Positions 1 to 9,197 are shown, counted from the stretch's first letter. The stretch: DNA of 64,000 nt from CBDHCC01 sp965261015 (GCA_965261015.1 CBDHCC010000001.1:248001-312000), one strand, 5' to 3'. A program made the numbers and translations. The notes: generated by a model not told the origin, from the letters alone.

Positions 1-2
1 TC

Positions 3-617
3 GATCACGCCCGCGCCTTCATGGACCGCGCCGCGCCCGATTACTCCCACGGCCAGGAGTGCACGGGCATCATCTCCGACCGCCATCTCAACCGGCTGAC
101 CGGCATGCTGAGGGAGGCCGAGGAGCGCCAGACGCGCATCGTGGCGCTGGAGGACAACCCGCGCGTCAACCCGGAGACCCGCCAGATGCCGCTATCGCTG
201 GCGATCGACCCGGCCGACGACCTGCGCGTGATGCAAGAGGAGATTTTCGGCCCGATCCTGCCCGTCATTCCCTATGACACGCTCGATGACGCCGTGGCGC
301 ACGTCAACGCAGGCGAGCGGCCGCTGGGCCTCTACGTCTTCGGCCATGACGAGGCGGTGACCGACCGGGTGCTGGCCGGGACCAGCTCCGGCGGTGCTGC
401 GGTGAACACCTGCGCCTTGCAGGGTGGGCTTCCGTCGCTGGCGTTTGGCGGCTCCGGCAACAGCGGCATGGGCCGGCACCACGGAGTCGAGGGCTTCCGC
501 GAGTTCTCCAACCCGCGCGGGATCGTCGTGCGAGGCGACGCGGGGGACCATATCGACGCCTTCTACGCGCCTTACAGCAAGGCCGCCGCGATGGTGGATG
601 CGGCGCTCCTGGGGTGA
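3..617 (+). CDS. Coniferyl-aldehyde-type dehydrogenase, C-terminal part (5' end outside window)
   Basis: The reading frame is open from the left edge, so only about 204 C-terminal residues are present. The MQEEIFGPILPV block (cofactor and substrate domain junction), the DDAVAHVNAGERPLGLYVF stretch and the glycine-rich FGGSGNSGMGRHHGVEGF block near the end are hallmarks of NAD(P)-dependent aldehyde dehydrogenases. The NPD-like segment followed by IISDRHLNRL resembles the coniferyl aldehyde dehydrogenase branch, which oxidises aromatic or long-chain aldehydes. The catalytic cysteine and glutamate would lie upstream of the window. A TetR gene follows after 12 bp, so the two are probably co-transcribed. 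Family is firm; substrate is inferred. Confidence 0.85.
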   Translation, partial: DHARAFMDRAAPDYSHGQECTGIISDRHLNRLTGMLREAEERQTRIVALEDNPRVNPETRQMPLSLAIDPADDLRVMQEEIFGPILPVIPYDTLDDAVAHVNAGERPLGLYVFGHDEAVTDRVLAGTSSGGAAVNTCALQGGLPSLAFGGSGNSGMGRHHGVEGFREFSNPRGIVVRGDAGDHIDAFYAPYSKAAAMVDAALLG

Positions 618-629
618 TAGGCGGGCGCC

Positions 630-1277
630 ATGGACGTGCCCGCCACCACCGTCGCGCCCGCGGTTGACGAGACAAAGCCGGCCGCCAAGCCGCTGGCGAC
701 CAGCCGGAAGGCCCATGCGAAGCGCGACGCCATCATCCGGGCCGCGACCGAGATCATCAACGACAAGAGCTTCGCGCAAGCCACGATGACCGAGATCGCG
801 GCGTCCCTGCACCTCCGCGACGCGACGCTCTACTATTACTATCCCAGCAAGCAGGTGCTGGGTTACGCGTGCCACCTGCGCTCGCTGGACACCTTCGACC
901 GGGTCCTGGAGGAGGCGGAGCGGACCGGCTCGTCCGGGGCCGACCGTCTGCAGCTTTTCATCGAGGGCATGTTGCGCGACGCGACTCGGAACGGCCCCCA
1001 ACTGTATTTCGGCGACGATTCCTACCTGGACGCCGAACAGCAGCGCGTCGTGCGCGGCCGGCTCGCCGCGCTGCTGGACCGCCTGACCGTCATCCTGGAG
1101 GAGGGTGTGTCCGACGGGACTATCGCGCCGTGCGAACCACGCCTGGTCGTGCATCTGCTGGCGGGTATGCTGATCTGGATGGCCAAATGGGTGCCGCAGG
1201 TCGACGGACTGACGCGCACCAGCCTCCTTCAAGCCATTCGCGTCGTCAGCTTCACGGGCCTGGAACCCCGCGGCTAG
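630..1277 (+). CDS. TetR/AcrR family transcriptional regulator
   Basis: The 215-residue protein has a disordered 25-residue N-terminus and then a TetR DNA-binding domain. Helix 1 (KRDAIIRAATEII, about residues 31-43) leads to the turn-recognition helices around residues 51-75, with the typical TLYYYYPSKQVL ending. The C-terminal half is helical and would bind a ligand and dimerise. Being 12 bp downstream of an aldehyde dehydrogenase on the same strand, it may control that gene in response to an aldehyde or related compound; this is inference from position. I see no convincing operator palindrome in the small gap. Confidence 0.85.
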   Translation: MDVPATTVAPAVDETKPAAKPLATSRKAHAKRDAIIRAATEIINDKSFAQATMTEIAASLHLRDATLYYYYPSKQVLGYACHLRSLDTFDRVLEEAERTGSSGADRLQLFIEGMLRDATRNGPQLYFGDDSYLDAEQQRVVRGRLAALLDRLTVILEEGVSDGTIAPCEPRLVVHLLAGMLIWMAKWVPQVDGLTRTSLLQAIRVVSFTGLEPRG

Positions 1278-1387
1278 CGCGCTCGGCCGGCTGCGTCCGG
1301 GCCGGTGGACGCGATAGCGCGAGTTGCGTTCTCGGACGGGCGTCTCTGGTTCGGGTCGGCCGGCTTCGCATCGGCGTTTGCGGCCCG

Positions 1388-1831
1388 TCAGGTTTCGGGC
1401 GATCGGCCAATCCACTGCGCCATGCCGATCGAGGCGGGCGCGGTCGGCCGAAAGCCATGGCGCGCATAGAGTCGATGGGCCTCGCCATCGGCGATCAGAC
1501 TGACATAAGCCTCGGCCGGAGCGCGCTGCCGCAATTCTTCCACCAACATGGCCACGATCCTCTTGCCAAAGCCTTGGCCCTGATGCGCGGGGTCCACGGC
1601 GATGTCGACAAGCTGATAGAACAGCCCGTCACCTACGGCACGGCCCATGCCGACGGCTCGATCGTCATGCCTCGCTAACACGCCAACGACCGTTCCGGGG
1701 AGTCCAGCTGCGGCCGCGGCCTCGCTTCTCGAGCTCAGTCCTGCCGCGATGCGCAACCGGCGATAATCCGCTACGGTCGGCACCTCGACACCGACCTTAT
1801 ACTCTCCGGGCGAACCCCGTTCGTTCGTCAT
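1388..1831 (-). CDS. GNAT family N-acetyltransferase
   Basis: About 147 residues from the ATG at 1831, which has a GGAGAG about 13 nt upstream; an in-frame ATG at 1864 lacks such a site. The core motif A is clear: LVDIAVDPAHQGQGFGKRIV, with Q-G-Q-G-F-G-K as the acetyl-CoA pyrophosphate loop. A YARHGFRP motif near the C-terminus is also typical. The N-terminal VPTVADYRRLRIAAGL matches the small GNAT group often labelled aminoalkylphosphonic or ribosomal-type acetyltransferases, but the substrate cannot be read from sequence. It stands alone, facing away from the M1 peptidase gene. Confidence 0.8.
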   Translation of the reverse strand: MTNERGSPGEYKVGVEVPTVADYRRLRIAAGLSSRSEAAAAAGLPGTVVGVLARHDDRAVGMGRAVGDGLFYQLVDIAVDPAHQGQGFGKRIVAMLVEELRQRAPAEAYVSLIADGEAHRLYARHGFRPTAPASIGMAQWIGRSPET

Positions 1832-1973
1832 CGCGATTTGCGCCCTCTCCTTGTGCTCCGACACGCCGTAGGCACGCCCGTTCGCCGGTCAATTCCCACG
1901 GGCGATCGGCCTGCTTCGCGTGGGAGAGGGGCGGCGATGGCGGATCTCGTCCAGGGTCGATAGCCTGGGCACC

Positions 1974-3296
1974 ATGCCACGGTCGCCCCTGCTCGCTCTC
2001 GCCCTCCTCGGCACGGCGGCGGCGCGCGCCGAGCCTCCGCCGGGCCCGCCGGGCCACGGATTCGAGGTGGAGCGCTACACAGTGTCGCTGCGCCCCGATC
2101 TCTCGTCCACGGCCATGGCGGGATCGGAGGAGATCACGGTGCGCGTCACGGCGGACCGGGTGACCCGCCTGGCGTTCACCTCCAACGCGCTCCGCATCAC
2201 CGGCGCCGATCTGGACGGCGCGCCGGTGGCGGTTTCCACCGCTGCGGACGGCCTGATCTTCACGCTCCCCAGCCCCGTCCTTCAGGGCGCCGAGGTGACG
2301 CTCCGTTTCGATTTCGACGGCACGCCCGCGCGCGGTGTCACGGCCGCGGCCGGTGGACTCTACACCAGCTATTTCGCCTGCGACTGGATGGTCTGCCTGC
2401 AGGACTCACCGGGCGACAAGGCGCATCTGGCGCTCGACCTCTGGTTGCCCGACGGCGTCGAGTCGCAGTCGATCGGTCGCGTCCTGCCGGTGGAACGGGC
2501 GAGCGACGGCCTCGTCCTTCACCGCTGGCGCTCGACCCGTGCCACCTCGCCTTACCTCTACGCCTTCGCCGCCGGCCGCTTCCCACGCCGCGCGATGGAC
2601 GCCGGTCCCGGCGAACTCGTCTATCTCGACGGCACGGGCGCGGGGGCCGATCTGGACGAACTGTTCGCGGAGGCATCGGCGATCGCGGCCTTCTTCTCGG
2701 AGAAAGCGGGCCTGCCGCTGCCGGATGGTCGCTATGTCCAGCTGCTCGTCGCCGGACGCGAGGCGCAGGAAGCGGCCAGCTTCTCGCTGATCGGGCGCGA
2801 CGAACTGGACGGCGAGCCCGCCGACCCGTCTTCCGGTTGGGTGATCGCGCACGAAATGGCGCACCAATGGTGGGGCAATCTCGTCACCTGCGACAGCTGG
2901 CGCGAGTTCTGGCTGAACGAGGGGCTGGCGACGTTCCTGGTCGCGGCCTGGAAGGAGCACCGCTTCGGCGACGCCGCTTATCGAGCCGAACTGGCCGTGG
3001 CGGACCGCCGCTTGGCGCGGGCGCGAGCGCTCGGCTTCGACAAGCTGCTTGCCTGGGCCGGCACCTACCCGTCGCTCGGCACCAGGCGCGCGGTGCAATA
3101 CAGCAAGGGCGCTCTCTTCCTGGCGGCCTTGAGGGAGCGGATCGGCGACGACGCGTTCTGGTCGGGCCTGCGATCCTACACGCGCCGCCACGCGGGAGGC
3201 ACGGTCGTGAGCCACGATCTGCAGGTCGCCCTGGAGGAGGCGAGCGGGCGCGACCTGTCACGAACCTTTCGGGAGTGGGTCCACGGACCCCAGTGA
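1974..3296 (+). CDS. M1 family zinc metallopeptidase (aminopeptidase), exported
   Basis: Starting at ATG 1974 gives a short signal peptide (PRSPLLALALLGTAAARA) and a 440-residue protein. The gluzincin site is intact: HEMAH at residues 293-297 and the third zinc ligand E316 in NEGLATF, with the M1-specific WWGN after HExxH. The N-terminal beta domain (FEVERYTVSLRPDL onward) is present. The usual M1 GAMEN exopeptidase motif is not obvious; the equivalent region reads AASFSLI, so specificity may differ. At 440 residues it is a short, single-domain form without the large C-terminal helical domain of PepN. It probably trims peptides in the periplasm. Confidence 0.85.
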   Translation: MPRSPLLALALLGTAAARAEPPPGPPGHGFEVERYTVSLRPDLSSTAMAGSEEITVRVTADRVTRLAFTSNALRITGADLDGAPVAVSTAADGLIFTLPSPVLQGAEVTLRFDFDGTPARGVTAAAGGLYTSYFACDWMVCLQDSPGDKAHLALDLWLPDGVESQSIGRVLPVERASDGLVLHRWRSTRATSPYLYAFAAGRFPRRAMDAGPGELVYLDGTGAGADLDELFAEASAIAAFFSEKAGLPLPDGRYVQLLVAGREAQEAASFSLIGRDELDGEPADPSSGWVIAHEMAHQWWGNLVTCDSWREFWLNEGLATFLVAAWKEHRFGDAAYRAELAVADRRLARARALGFDKLLAWAGTYPSLGTRRAVQYSKGALFLAALRERIGDDAFWSGLRSYTRRHAGGTVVSHDLQVALEEASGRDLSRTFREWVHGPQ

Positions 3297-3348
3297 ACGC
3301 CAAGCGGCCGTCGAAATCGCAGCCCGCTACGCACCGGGGTGGGTGACC

Positions 3349-4071
3349 CTATCGGCCGGACGGGGGCGGTCCATCCTCGGAAAGCCGGTCCGCCACGACA
3401 GGGGTCAGCCGCTCCGCAATCCGCCGCACCCCGGCGGCGTTCGGGTGCAGGCCGTCGGGCAGCATCGCCGCGCGACGGCCGATCACGCCGTCCAGCAGGA
3501 ACGGGTAGAGCCCGGTGTCGTAGCGCTCCGCCAGCGCCGGATAGATGGCGTCGAATCGCTCGGCGTAGTCCGGGCCGAGATTGGGTGGGGCCATCATGCC
3601 GGTCAGCACCACCGGCACCCCGCGCTCCTTCAGCGTGTCGAGCATGGCGGTGAGGTTGGCGCGCGTCTCGGACGGGTCGATCTGGCGGAGGACATCGTTG
3701 CCGCCCAGGCCCAGGAGCACCAGATCCGGCTTGCGCGCCAGGCTGTCGAGCGCGAAGACCAGCCGCTGCCGCCCGGCCGCCGTCGTGTCGCCGGACACGC
3801 CCGCATTGACGACCCGCGCGTTCACGCCGCGCGCGCGCAAGTCAGCCTGCAGCGCGTCGGGCAGGCTCTGGCCGGGCCTGAGGCCGTATCCCGCATAGAG
3901 GCTGTCGCCGAACGCCAGCACCAGCCGTTCCGGCCCCGCGACCGGGGTGGCGGGGCGGTCCACCCGCGCCTCGGCGGTGCGGACAGGCGCGTCCGCCGGC
4001 GCGGCGGCGTCGCATCCGCCGAGCGCCAGCATTAGGACAATCGCGCCCAGCCTCCTATCTCCGCCCAACAT
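3349..4071 (-). CDS. tesA: TesA-like SGNH/GDSL esterase lipoprotein (arylesterase / lysophospholipase)
   Basis: 240 residues from ATG 4071, supported by GGGAG about 10 nt upstream. The N-terminus has a hydrophobic stretch ending in ALGGC, a plausible lipobox, so the enzyme is probably a periplasmic lipoprotein. The SGNH blocks are in order: FGDSLYAGYGL (nucleophile Ser), VSGDTTAAG (block II Gly), LGLGGNDVLR (block III Asn) and DGLHPNAAG (block V Asp and His). The family hydrolyses acyl esters, thioesters and lysophospholipids. It diverges from an ABC transporter gene pair, the same arrangement as tesA/ybbA-ybbP in E. coli, which supports the assignment. The start codons of the two divergent genes lie 1 bp apart. 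Confidence 0.88.
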   Translation of the reverse strand: MLGGDRRLGAIVLMLALGGCDAAAPADAPVRTAEARVDRPATPVAGPERLVLAFGDSLYAGYGLRPGQSLPDALQADLRARGVNARVVNAGVSGDTTAAGRQRLVFALDSLARKPDLVLLGLGGNDVLRQIDPSETRANLTAMLDTLKERGVPVVLTGMMAPPNLGPDYAERFDAIYPALAERYDTGLYPFLLDGVIGRRAAMLPDGLHPNAAGVRRIAERLTPVVADRLSEDGPPPSGR

Positions 4072-4072
4072 G

Positions 4073-4777
4073 ATGCCGTCTCCCGCTTCGTCGTCCCCCG
4101 ACATGGTCATTCGCGCCCGGTCTGTCACCTTGTCCCTGGGCGAGCCCGGGCACGAGACCCGCATCCTGCACGCCGTCGATCTGGACGTGCCAGCGGGACA
4201 GAGCGTGGCGCTGCTGGGGCCGTCCGGGTCGGGCAAGTCGTCGCTGATGGCGGTGCTGGCCGGGCTGGAGCGCGCCTCGGCCGGCGCGGTCGAGGTGGTC
4301 GGGTTGGATTTCACCGCGTTGGACGAGGACGCGCTGGCGCGGGCGCGGCGGGGACGCATCGGCATCGTGCTGCAGGCCTTTCACCTGCTGCCCACGATGA
4401 GCGCGCGCGAGAACGTCGCGGTGCCCATGGAGCTGGCCGGGATGGCCGACGCCTTCGCGCGCGCCGAGGCGGAGTTGGCGGCGGTGGGGCTGGGCCACCG
4501 GCTCGACCACAGGCCCGCCCAGCTGTCGGGCGGCGAGCAGCAGCGGGTGGCGATCGCCCGGGCGCTCGGCCCCCGTCCGCCGCTGGTCTTCGCCGACGAG
4601 CCCACCGGCAACCTGGACAGCGCCACGGGCGAGGCGGTGATGGACCTTCTCTTTCAGCGCCGAGCGGCCGCCGGCGCGACGCTGGTCGTCATCACCCACG
4701 ATCCGGCGCTCGCCGCGCGCTGCGACCGGGTGCTGGAGATGGCGGACGGACGCATCGTCGCGGACAGCTTGGGATGA
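4073..4777 (+). CDS. ybbA: ABC transporter ATP-binding protein, YbbA/LolD-like
   Basis: 234 residues from ATG 4073; an in-frame ATG at 4103 is an alternative and neither has a strong Shine-Dalgarno. Walker A GPSGSGKS is at about residues 49-56, signature LSGGEQQ at 151-157 and Walker B LVFADE at 171-176, followed by the H-loop VITHD. The ADEPTGNLD signature places it in the MacB/LolD/FtsE group, which drives FtsX-type permeases. The stop overlaps the start of the permease gene by ATGA. With divergent tesA the locus matches the conserved tesA-ybbAP arrangement, whose transport substrate is still poorly defined. Confidence 0.9.
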   Translation: MPSPASSSPDMVIRARSVTLSLGEPGHETRILHAVDLDVPAGQSVALLGPSGSGKSSLMAVLAGLERASAGAVEVVGLDFTALDEDALARARRGRIGIVLQAFHLLPTMSARENVAVPMELAGMADAFARAEAELAAVGLGHRLDHRPAQLSGGEQQRVAIARALGPRPPLVFADEPTGNLDSATGEAVMDLLFQRRAAAGATLVVITHDPALAARCDRVLEMADGRIVADSLG

Positions 4778-7272
4778 CGGGCTGGCGGCTCGCCTGGACG
4801 CTGGCCCGGCGGGAACTCGACTGGCGGGTGCGCGGGCTGCGGCTGCTGCTCGCCTGCCTGGTGCTGGGCGTCGGCGCGCTGGCTGCGATCGGCAGCCTGA
4901 CGAGCGCCATCGGGTCCGAACTGGCGGCGCGCGGCGCTACCGCTCTGGGCGGCGACCTGGAGCTGGAAGTGGCGCAGCGCTCCGCAACCTTAGATGAGCG
5001 GGCGGCCATGGCGCGGCTGGGCACCGTGTCCGCCACGATCCGGATGCAGGCCACGGCCGTGGCGCGCCAGGCCATCGTGCCGATCGAGCTGAAGGGCGTG
5101 GACGGCCGCTATCCGCTGCTCGGCACGCTGACCCTGGCCGACGGGCGCACGGTCGGGGCGCCGCCACCCACGGGGATCTGGGCGGGCGAGGCGCTGATGC
5201 AGCGGCTGGACGCGCGCGTCGGCGACCGGCTGCGCCTGGGCATCGCGGAGTTCACGATCGCCGGCGTGATCGCGGACGAGCCCGACCGGCTGGGGGAGGG
5301 CTTCACGCTGGGGCCGGTGGCGCTCGCCTCGCTGGACGGGATCGCGCGCACCGGGCTGGTGCAGCCGGGCAGCCTCACCCGCTCCAAATACCGGCTTGCG
5401 CTGCCGGCCGGCGCGGACCCGCAGGCGGCGGCCGAGCGCTTCGTCCGCGCTTTCCCGGACGGCGGGTGGGAGACGAAGACACGCGAAAACGCCACCCCGG
5501 GCGCGTCGCGCTTCGTCGGGCGGATGGGCCAGTTCCTGACCCTCGTGGCGCTCTCGGCGCTCGCCATCGCCGGGATCGGGGTGGGCAACGGCGTGGCGAG
5601 CTACCTCGCCCGGCGGCGCGGTTCGATCGCGGTGCTGAAGGTGCTGGGCGCGACGTCGGGCGTGATCGGCCGCGTCTACGCGCTGGAGGTCGGACTGGTG
5701 GCGATCGCCGGAGTGGCGATCGGGCTGGCGATCGGAACGGCCGCCGTGCCGCTGATCGTGTGGCTGGCGGGCGACGTGCTGCCGGTCGCGCCCATGTTTC
5801 ACGTGGAACAAGGCGCTCTCGCCTTGGCGGCGACCTATGGCCTGCTGATCGCCGTGGCCTTCACCGCCCCGCCGCTGCTGGCCGCCCGTGCGGTGCCGGC
5901 GGCGGGGCTGCTGAGGGGCGAGGCGGATGCGCGGCGGGCGGGCTGGCGACGGACCGCGCCGCCCGTCCTGCTGGCGGGCGCGGGCGTGGTGGCGCTGGCC
6001 CTGATGACATCGGACCCGGTGTGGCTGGCGGCCGGGTTCCTGGCGGCGGTGGCTGGCGTGCTGACCCTGCTGGCGGGCGTCGGCTGGCTGGTGCGCCGGG
6101 TGGCGGCCGCGCTGCCCCGCCCGCGCTCGCCCGTGCTGCGGCTGGGCGTGGCGGCGCTGTATCGGCCGGGCGCGCGCACCGGGGCGCTGGTGGTGGCGCT
6201 GGGTCTGGGCCTCACGCTGTTCGTGCTGCTCGCCGCCATTCGCACCTCCATCGACGCCACTGTGGCCCGCACCGTGCCCGCGCGCGCGCCCGCTCTGATC
6301 GCGCTCGACGTGCCGCCGGACCGGGAGGCGGAGTTCCGGCGGACCGTCACCGACGCCGCGCCCGGCGCGACGATCGCGACCGTGCCGATCCTGCGCGGGT
6401 CCATCACCGGCTATGGCGTTACCGAGGTCGCGGACCTGGCCGAGATCCCGGAGGGCGCCTGGGCGCTGCGCGGCGACCGGGGGCTCACCTTCGCCGACAC
6501 CCTGCCGGCCGGCAGCACCGTGACGGCGGGCCGCTGGTGGCCCCCCAGCTATTCCGGGCCACCGCTGGTCAGCGTGGACGAGCGGTTGGCGGACGCGCTG
6601 GGCCTGCGGCTCGGCGAAGAGCTGCGCTTCACGGTGCTGGGCGTGCCGCGGCGGGCCACGATCGCCAGCGTCCGCCGGGTGGATTGGGAGACGCTGGGCT
6701 TCAACTTCGTGCTCGTCTTCTCGCCCGGCGCCTTCGCGGACGTGCCCTACAATCTGGCCGCGACCGTCGACACCGATCCGGCGCGCGCGCCGATCGTGAT
6801 CCGCGCGTTGGTGGGGTCCTTCCCGTCCGTCTCGGCCGTGGAGGTCGGCGGCGTGCTGGACCAGCTGCGGACGCTGATCGGCCAGATGGCGACCGCCATC
6901 TCGGCCGCGACGAGCGTCGCGGTGCTCGCCGGCATCGCCGTGCTGATCGGCGCGATCGCGGCGGCGCGGGAGGCGCGGACCTACGACAGCGTCATCCTGC
7001 GCACGCTGGGCGCGACGCGCGCGCAGGTGCTGGGCGCGCAGGCGGTGGAATACGGCCTGCTGGCGGGCGCGCTGGCGCTGGTGGCGACCGCGCTGGGGCT
7101 GGGCGGCGCGTGGTTCGTGGTGGTGCGCCTGTTCGGGTTCGACTGGGCGCCCGATTGGCCGGTGGTGCTGGGCACGCTGGCCGCGGGCGGCGTGAGCGTG
7201 GTGGCGATCGGCGTGCTGGGCAGTCTGCCGATCCTCTCGGTTAGACCCGCCCGGGCTCTGCGACAGCTGTAG
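4774..7272 (+). CDS. ybbP: ABC transporter permease, FtsX/MacB-type (YbbP-like)
   Basis: 832 residues in the inner membrane. One N-terminal membrane segment (LRLLLACLVLGVGALAAIG) is followed by a large periplasmic domain. Then comes a block of membrane helices around residues 250-480 and a second periplasmic domain. Three C-terminal helices end in SVRPARALRQL, the typical FtsX-domain tail. Two FtsX domains separated by a periplasmic region match the long YbbP form rather than LolC/E. Its start overlaps the ATPase stop (ATGA), so the two are translationally coupled. A parS-like 16-mer lies inside the gene at 5795-5810 and encodes FHVEQ in frame. Confidence 0.88.
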   Translation: MTGWRLAWTLARRELDWRVRGLRLLLACLVLGVGALAAIGSLTSAIGSELAARGATALGGDLELEVAQRSATLDERAAMARLGTVSATIRMQATAVARQAIVPIELKGVDGRYPLLGTLTLADGRTVGAPPPTGIWAGEALMQRLDARVGDRLRLGIAEFTIAGVIADEPDRLGEGFTLGPVALASLDGIARTGLVQPGSLTRSKYRLALPAGADPQAAAERFVRAFPDGGWETKTRENATPGASRFVGRMGQFLTLVALSALAIAGIGVGNGVASYLARRRGSIAVLKVLGATSGVIGRVYALEVGLVAIAGVAIGLAIGTAAVPLIVWLAGDVLPVAPMFHVEQGALALAATYGLLIAVAFTAPPLLAARAVPAAGLLRGEADARRAGWRRTAPPVLLAGAGVVALALMTSDPVWLAAGFLAAVAGVLTLLAGVGWLVRRVAAALPRPRSPVLRLGVAALYRPGARTGALVVALGLGLTLFVLLAAIRTSIDATVARTVPARAPALIALDVPPDREAEFRRTVTDAAPGATIATVPILRGSITGYGVTEVADLAEIPEGAWALRGDRGLTFADTLPAGSTVTAGRWWPPSYSGPPLVSVDERLADALGLRLGEELRFTVLGVPRRATIASVRRVDWETLGFNFVLVFSPGAFADVPYNLAATVDTDPARAPIVIRALVGSFPSVSAVEVGGVLDQLRTLIGQMATAISAATSVAVLAGIAVLIGAIAAAREARTYDSVILRTLGATRAQVLGAQAVEYGLLAGALALVATALGLGGAWFVVVRLFGFDWAPDWPVVLGTLAAGGVSVVAIGVLGSLPILSVRPARALRQL
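5795..5810. promoter_or_regulatory. parS-like centromere site inside ybbP
   Basis: The 16-mer TGTTTCACGTGGAACA is the exact reverse complement of TGTTCCACGTGAAACA, the well-known ParB-binding consensus. It lies about 11 kb from the putative origin and about 30 kb from parAB. In the ybbP frame it encodes Phe-His-Val-Glu-Gln. ParB would load here and spread over neighbouring DNA. Sequence match is exact; binding is inferred. Confidence 0.85.
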
Positions 7273-7445
7273 GACGGCCGGTCCGAAGCCGGTGACGCCG
7301 GGCCGAATTGAAATCCTCCGTCAAGACGATTACCCGTCCTGGTCGCGATCGGAGCACTGTGTCCGCCGCGCCGCGTGACCCCCCTCGGCCCGGCCGATCG
7401 GGGTGGGCGGGAGCCGGGTGGGCGAAGACGCAGGGCGGAGGCATC

Positions 7446-8393
7446 GTGGAACCGGTCGTCAGCATCCGAGGGCTTCGCAAGACCTACGACAGCGGCCAGG
7501 TGGCGCTCGACAGCGTCGACCTGGCGATCCGGCCGGGAGAGATCTTCGCGCTGCTGGGCCCGAACGGCGCCGGCAAGACGACGCTGATCTCCATCGTGTG
7601 CGGGATCGTGACCCCCACGGCGGGCGAGGTCACCGTCGGCGGCCACGACATCCAGACCGGCTATCGCCGCACGCGCGCCATAATCGGGCTGGTCCCGCAG
7701 GAACTGGCGACCGACGCCTTCGAGCGTGTGATCGCCACCGTGTCCTTCAGCCGGGGCCTGTTCGGCAAGCCGCCGGCCCCCGATTACATCCGCCAGCTCC
7801 TCACCGACCTCTCGCTGTGGGAAAAGCGCGACGCCAAGATCATGGAGCTGTCGGGCGGGATGAAGCGCCGGGTCCTGATCGCCAAGGCGCTGGCGCACGA
7901 ACCGGACGTGCTGTTCCTGGACGAGCCCACCGCGGGGGTCGACGTGACGCTGCGCCGCGACATGTGGGCGCTGGTGCGCCGTCTGCGCGAACGCGGCGTC
8001 ACCATCGTCTTGACGACGCATTACATCGAGGAAGCGCAGGAGATGGCCGACCGGGTCGGCGTGATCGCCGACGGCCGCATCTTGGTCGTGGACGACAAGG
8101 ACCAACTGATGGCGAAGCTGGGCAAGCGGCGGCTGACCCTGACCCTCGACCGTCCGCTGGGTGCCGTGCCGCCCGAATTGTCGGACTGGGCGCTGGAGCT
8201 GGACGGGGAGGCCACGCACCTGACCTACACCTTCGACGCGCGCGCCGAGCGCACCGGCATTCCGTCGCTGCTTCGAAAGCTGGGCGATCTGGGCATCGGC
8301 TTTCAGGACCTGGAGACCGAACGATCGTCGCTGGAGGACATCTTCGTGGATTTGGTCGAAAATCCGGGCCACGCGCCCAAGGCCAGCGCATGA
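7446..8393 (+). CDS. ABC-2 type transporter ATP-binding protein (YadG-like)
   Basis: 315 residues from GTG 7446, chosen because GGAGG ends 5 nt upstream; the open frame extends further left without a site. Walker A GPNGAGKT is at about residues 38-45. ELSGGMKRR is the signature, LFLDEPTAGVD the Walker B region, and THYIEEAQ carries the switch histidine. The order and the DEPTAGVD motif fit the CcmA/DRA-type ATPases paired with ABC-2 permeases such as E. coli YadG-YadH. About 75 C-terminal residues after the ATPase domain are characteristic of this group. The stop overlaps the permease start by ATGA. The substrate is unknown. Confidence 0.9.
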   Translation: MEPVVSIRGLRKTYDSGQVALDSVDLAIRPGEIFALLGPNGAGKTTLISIVCGIVTPTAGEVTVGGHDIQTGYRRTRAIIGLVPQELATDAFERVIATVSFSRGLFGKPPAPDYIRQLLTDLSLWEKRDAKIMELSGGMKRRVLIAKALAHEPDVLFLDEPTAGVDVTLRRDMWALVRRLRERGVTIVLTTHYIEEAQEMADRVGVIADGRILVVDDKDQLMAKLGKRRLTLTLDRPLGAVPPELSDWALELDGEATHLTYTFDARAERTGIPSLLRKLGDLGIGFQDLETERSSLEDIFVDLVENPGHAPKASA

Positions 8394-9151
8394 ACCCGCG
8401 CGGCGTCTGGGCGATCTATCATTTCGAGATGGCGCGCGCCGGGCGCACGCTGTGGCAGAGCCTGGTGGCTCCCGTCATCACGACGGTCTTGTATTTCATC
8501 GTGTTCGGCGCGGCGATCGGGTCGCGCATGGCCGACGTCGGCGGCATCGATTATGGCGCGTTCATCGTGCCCGGGCTGATCATGCTGTCGCTGTTGACGC
8601 AGAGCATCTCCAACGCGTCGTTCGGCATCTACTTCCCGAAATTCTCCAAGACGATCTACGAGATCCTGTCGGCCCCCGTATCGCCCATGGAGATCGTCGC
8701 CGGCTATGTCGGCGCGGCGGCGAGCAAGTCGATCGTGCTAGGCCTCATCATCCTGGCGACCTCCACCTTCTTCGTCGACGTGGTCGTCCTGCACCCCTTC
8801 GCCATGGTGCTGTTCCTGGTGCTGACGGCCGTTACCTTCAGCCTCTTCGGCTTTATCATCGGCATTTGGGCGGACGGCTTTGAACAGCTGTCCTTCGTGC
8901 CGATCCTGATTGTGACCCCGCTCACCTTCCTGGGCGGCGCGTTCTATTCGATCGACATGCTGCCGCCCGTCTGGCGCACGGTCAGCCTGTTCAACCCGGT
9001 CGTCTACCTCGTCAGCGGCTTTCGCTGGAGCTTCTATGGACAGGGCGACGTGTCGATCGCGGTCAGCCTAGCCTTGACGGCGGTGTTCCTGGGCCTGTGC
9101 CTGGCCGTGGTGGTGTGGATATTCCGCACCGGTTATCGCCTGAAGAGCTGA
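8390..9151 (+). CDS. ABC-2 type transporter permease (YadH-like)
   Basis: 253 residues with six predicted membrane segments, beginning LVAPVITTVLYFIVFGAAIG and ending in the FLGLCLAVVVWIFRTGYRLKS helix. The segment LTFLGGAFYSIDMLPPVWR, followed by NPVVYLVSGFRWSFYG, is the conserved ABC-2 permease signature and closely resembles YadH. It starts with an ATG overlapping the ATPase stop, so it forms one transporter with that gene. The pair exports an unknown substrate across the inner membrane; members of this group are linked to lipids, polysaccharides or drugs. Confidence 0.9.
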   Translation: MNPRGVWAIYHFEMARAGRTLWQSLVAPVITTVLYFIVFGAAIGSRMADVGGIDYGAFIVPGLIMLSLLTQSISNASFGIYFPKFSKTIYEILSAPVSPMEIVAGYVGAAASKSIVLGLIILATSTFFVDVVVLHPFAMVLFLVLTAVTFSLFGFIIGIWADGFEQLSFVPILIVTPLTFLGGAFYSIDMLPPVWRTVSLFNPVVYLVSGFRWSFYGQGDVSIAVSLALTAVFLGLCLAVVVWIFRTGYRLKS

Positions 9152-9197
9152 GGCGGCCGGGCTGCCTCGAAAGACCGCCCGACCACCCCCGAACCGA

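Noticed and set aside
5466..7244. 592-codon plus-strand open frame within ybbP
   Set aside because: Gly/Arg-rich shadow of the permease; ybbP has clear membrane helices and FtsX domains in its own frame.
6981..8372. 463-codon minus-strand open frame opposite the ABC-2 ATPase gene
   Set aside because: Antisense shadow; Walker and signature motifs on the plus strand leave no doubt about the real gene.
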